6,361 nt of DNA from Bacillota bacterium. GTDB taxonomy: Bacteria; Bacillota; Clostridia; Christensenellales; CAG-138. Of the stretch, positions 5,208 to 6,361 are shown one piece after another. Made by a program: the position numbers and the translations under genes. The notes below the pieces were generated by a model. That model ran no database searches and was not told the origin of the DNA. It saw nothing but the letters and a program-made list of their open reading frames with translations. The stretch is taken from the NCBI GenBank assembly GCA_023416895.1, contig JAEZGQ010000199.1, forward strand, positions 1 to 6,361. The letters run 5' to 3'. Each line of letters starts with the position of its first letter. Position 1 is the first letter of the stretch.

Positions 5208-5896
5208 ATGTATCATGTGCTTATCTGCGACGACGATCACGACATTGTGCGCGCGCTGGATGTTTATTTGCGCGCCGAAGGTTATATAACACACCTTGCA
5301 TACAACGGGCGCGAAGCGCTGGAAACGGTGAAAAACAACACCGTGCACCTTGCGCTCATGGATATTATGATGCCCGCGCTCGACGGCATCGCCGCCACCA
5401 TCAAGCTTCGAGAGGAAAGTAACATCCCAATCATCCTCATCACCGCCAAAAGCGAAGACGGCGACAAGGTTTTAGGGCTTACCATCGGCGCGGACGATTA
5501 TGTAACAAAGCCCTTCAGTCCCATTGAGGTGCTGGCACGCGTAAAGTCGCAGTTAAGGCGCTATACTGCGCTCGGCGGTATGACGCCGCAGGGGAACAAC
5601 CTTATGATAGGCGGGCTTTCGCTTGACGACGCAGCCAAGGCCGTTACGCTCGACGGGGAAGCGATGCAGCTTACACCCACGGAGTTTCTATTTTAAAACT
5701 TTTGATGGAAAAGCCCGGGCGTGTGTTTTCCTCTCAGGAAATCTACGCGGCCGTTTGGAAGGGGAGCGCGGTAGGCGCAGAAAACACCGTGGCCGTACAC
5801 ATACGGCACATCCGCGAAAAAATCGAGATCGTCCCTTCCGAACCGCGGTACATCAAGGTGGTGTGGGGGCATGGCTACAAAATGGAGGGGAAATGA
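5208..5896 (+). CDS. OmpR/PhoB-type response regulator, disrupted by a one-base frameshift near 5688
   Basis: This is a DNA-binding response regulator of a two-component system. The receiver domain (about 1-115) shows the acidic cluster Asp8-Asp9, phosphate acceptor Asp52 in LMDIMMP, Thr79 in LITAKS and Lys101 in VTKPF, all in their standard places. The winged-helix effector begins LTPTEFL at about 155, then the frame hits TAA at 5694. Moving back one base at 5690 continues ILKLLMEKPGRVFSSQEIYA, then HIRHIREKIE and KVVWGHGYKMEGK to the stop at 5896. The joined protein has about 229 residues, the usual OmpR-type length, so a single base is missing in CT(n)ATT around 5688-5690. As written, the product would be a 162-residue receiver without most of its DNA-binding domain. 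The sensor kinase gene begins 1 base after the stop. The regulated genes are unknown; its own promoter region is the first guess. Confidence 0.93.
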
Positions 5897-5897
5897 A

Positions 5898-6361
5898 ATG
5901 AAAACCAAATTGACGCATCGTTTTTTGGCAAAGGCTTTTGCAGCGGGTCTTTTTGCCGTTTCAATGCTTGTTGCCGCCGCTGCAGTGCTGGAGCTTATGC
6001 TATGCAGCGCCTACAACCGGTATGGCAATGCCTCGTTTGAGCCGTGGCTTGCGCAAGCCGCTTTGCGCTTTCTAGGAGCAGAGGGGTATTTGTACCTTTA
6101 CTTGGGTCTGTCGCTTGCAGCTGCCGCAGCGCTTTTCGTGTTTCTGATGTGTGCGGCGGGCAGGCGGGAAGGGCGTGAGGAAATCGTGCTGACGCGGTTT
6201 TCACGCTTCCCCTTTGATTTGCTGATCGTGCTTTGTGCGCTTGCCTGCACGGCACTTTTGTGGATCCTCCGCTACGTTTTGGACTATGGTAATTCTGAAG
6301 TACTCTTGCTGGTGCCCGCCGCTGTGATCGTTGTTTGCGTCGCACTCATGTTTCTTATGCT
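5898..6361 (+). CDS. Membrane sensor histidine kinase, N-terminal part (cut by window edge)
   Basis: An open frame runs from the ATG at 5898 to the window end (154 codons plus two bases) and is not closed. GGAGGGG at 5884-5890, 7 bases upstream and overlapping the end of the regulator gene, is an excellent ribosome binding site. The visible part is very hydrophobic, with likely membrane helices at about 10-36, 64-87, 106-125 and 134-154, and short loops; the second extracytoplasmic loop is small. The segment RFSRFPFDLLI between helices 2 and 3 resembles the linker seen in multi-helix clostridial kinases. No HAMP, HisKA or ATP-binding motif is inside the window, so the kinase call rests on position: a membrane protein translated immediately after an OmpR-type regulator is almost always its cognate kinase. 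Small loops suggest sensing within or at the membrane, as for envelope stress or peptide antibiotic sensors, but this is an inference. Confidence 0.8.
   Translation, partial: MKTKLTHRFLAKAFAAGLFAVSMLVAAAAVLELMLCSAYNRYGNASFEPWLAQAALRFLGAEGYLYLYLGLSLAAAAALFVFLMCAAGRREGREEIVLTRFSRFPFDLLIVLCALACTALLWILRYVLDYGNSEVLLLVPAAVIVVCVALMFLM

Overview
The window looks like an accessory or regulatory stretch of a chromosome from a gut-type member of the Clostridia (Bacillota). That placement rests on protein character (a BlaI/M56-peptidase pair, a DUF2500 protein with a His tract, a radical SAM protein of clostridial style), strong GGAGG-type ribosome binding sites and moderate GC. It is an inference and I would not name a genus.

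Layout. On the + strand, positions 2-223 hold the C-terminal end of a GNAT acetyltransferase. It is followed after 18 bases by a radical SAM protein (242-1356) that is broken by a missing base near 1081. About 390 bases without a convincing gene follow (1357-1749), with a perfect GC-rich hairpin and a small dyad. Next is a MaoC-like (R)-enoyl-CoA hydratase (1750-2172), closed by a clear intrinsic terminator that also serves the convergent genes. On the - strand, a DUF2500 membrane protein (5054-4662) is followed by a BlaI/MecI-type repressor (4570-4214) and a BlaR1/MecR1-type M56 membrane metallopeptidase (4214-2259). The last two overlap by one base and are surely translationally coupled. After a 153-base divergent intergenic region, an OmpR-type response regulator (5208-5896, also broken by one missing base near 5688) and the N-terminal part of a membrane sensor kinase (5898 to the edge) run on the + strand.

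How they work together. Two signalling systems sit head to head. The BlaI-M56 pair should work by signal-induced proteolysis: the membrane peptidase senses something outside through a roughly 340-residue ectodomain, activates its HExxH zinc site, and causes loss of the repressor from its operator. The best operator candidate is a 50-base inverted repeat with 19 of 20 arm positions paired, lying directly upstream of the repressor gene over its probable promoter. The ectodomain is not recognisable as the penicillin-binding domain of BlaR1, so the signal is unknown. The response regulator and kinase form a classical two-component pair.

The main points worth a second look are the non-beta-lactam-type ectodomain, the large dyad upstream of the repressor, and two independent one-base losses in otherwise intact genes. 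The latter most likely reflect consensus errors or recent decay. The first coincides with a T-TTC-CCG slippery-like heptamer. I saw no CRISPR array, insertion sequence, tRNA or rRNA.
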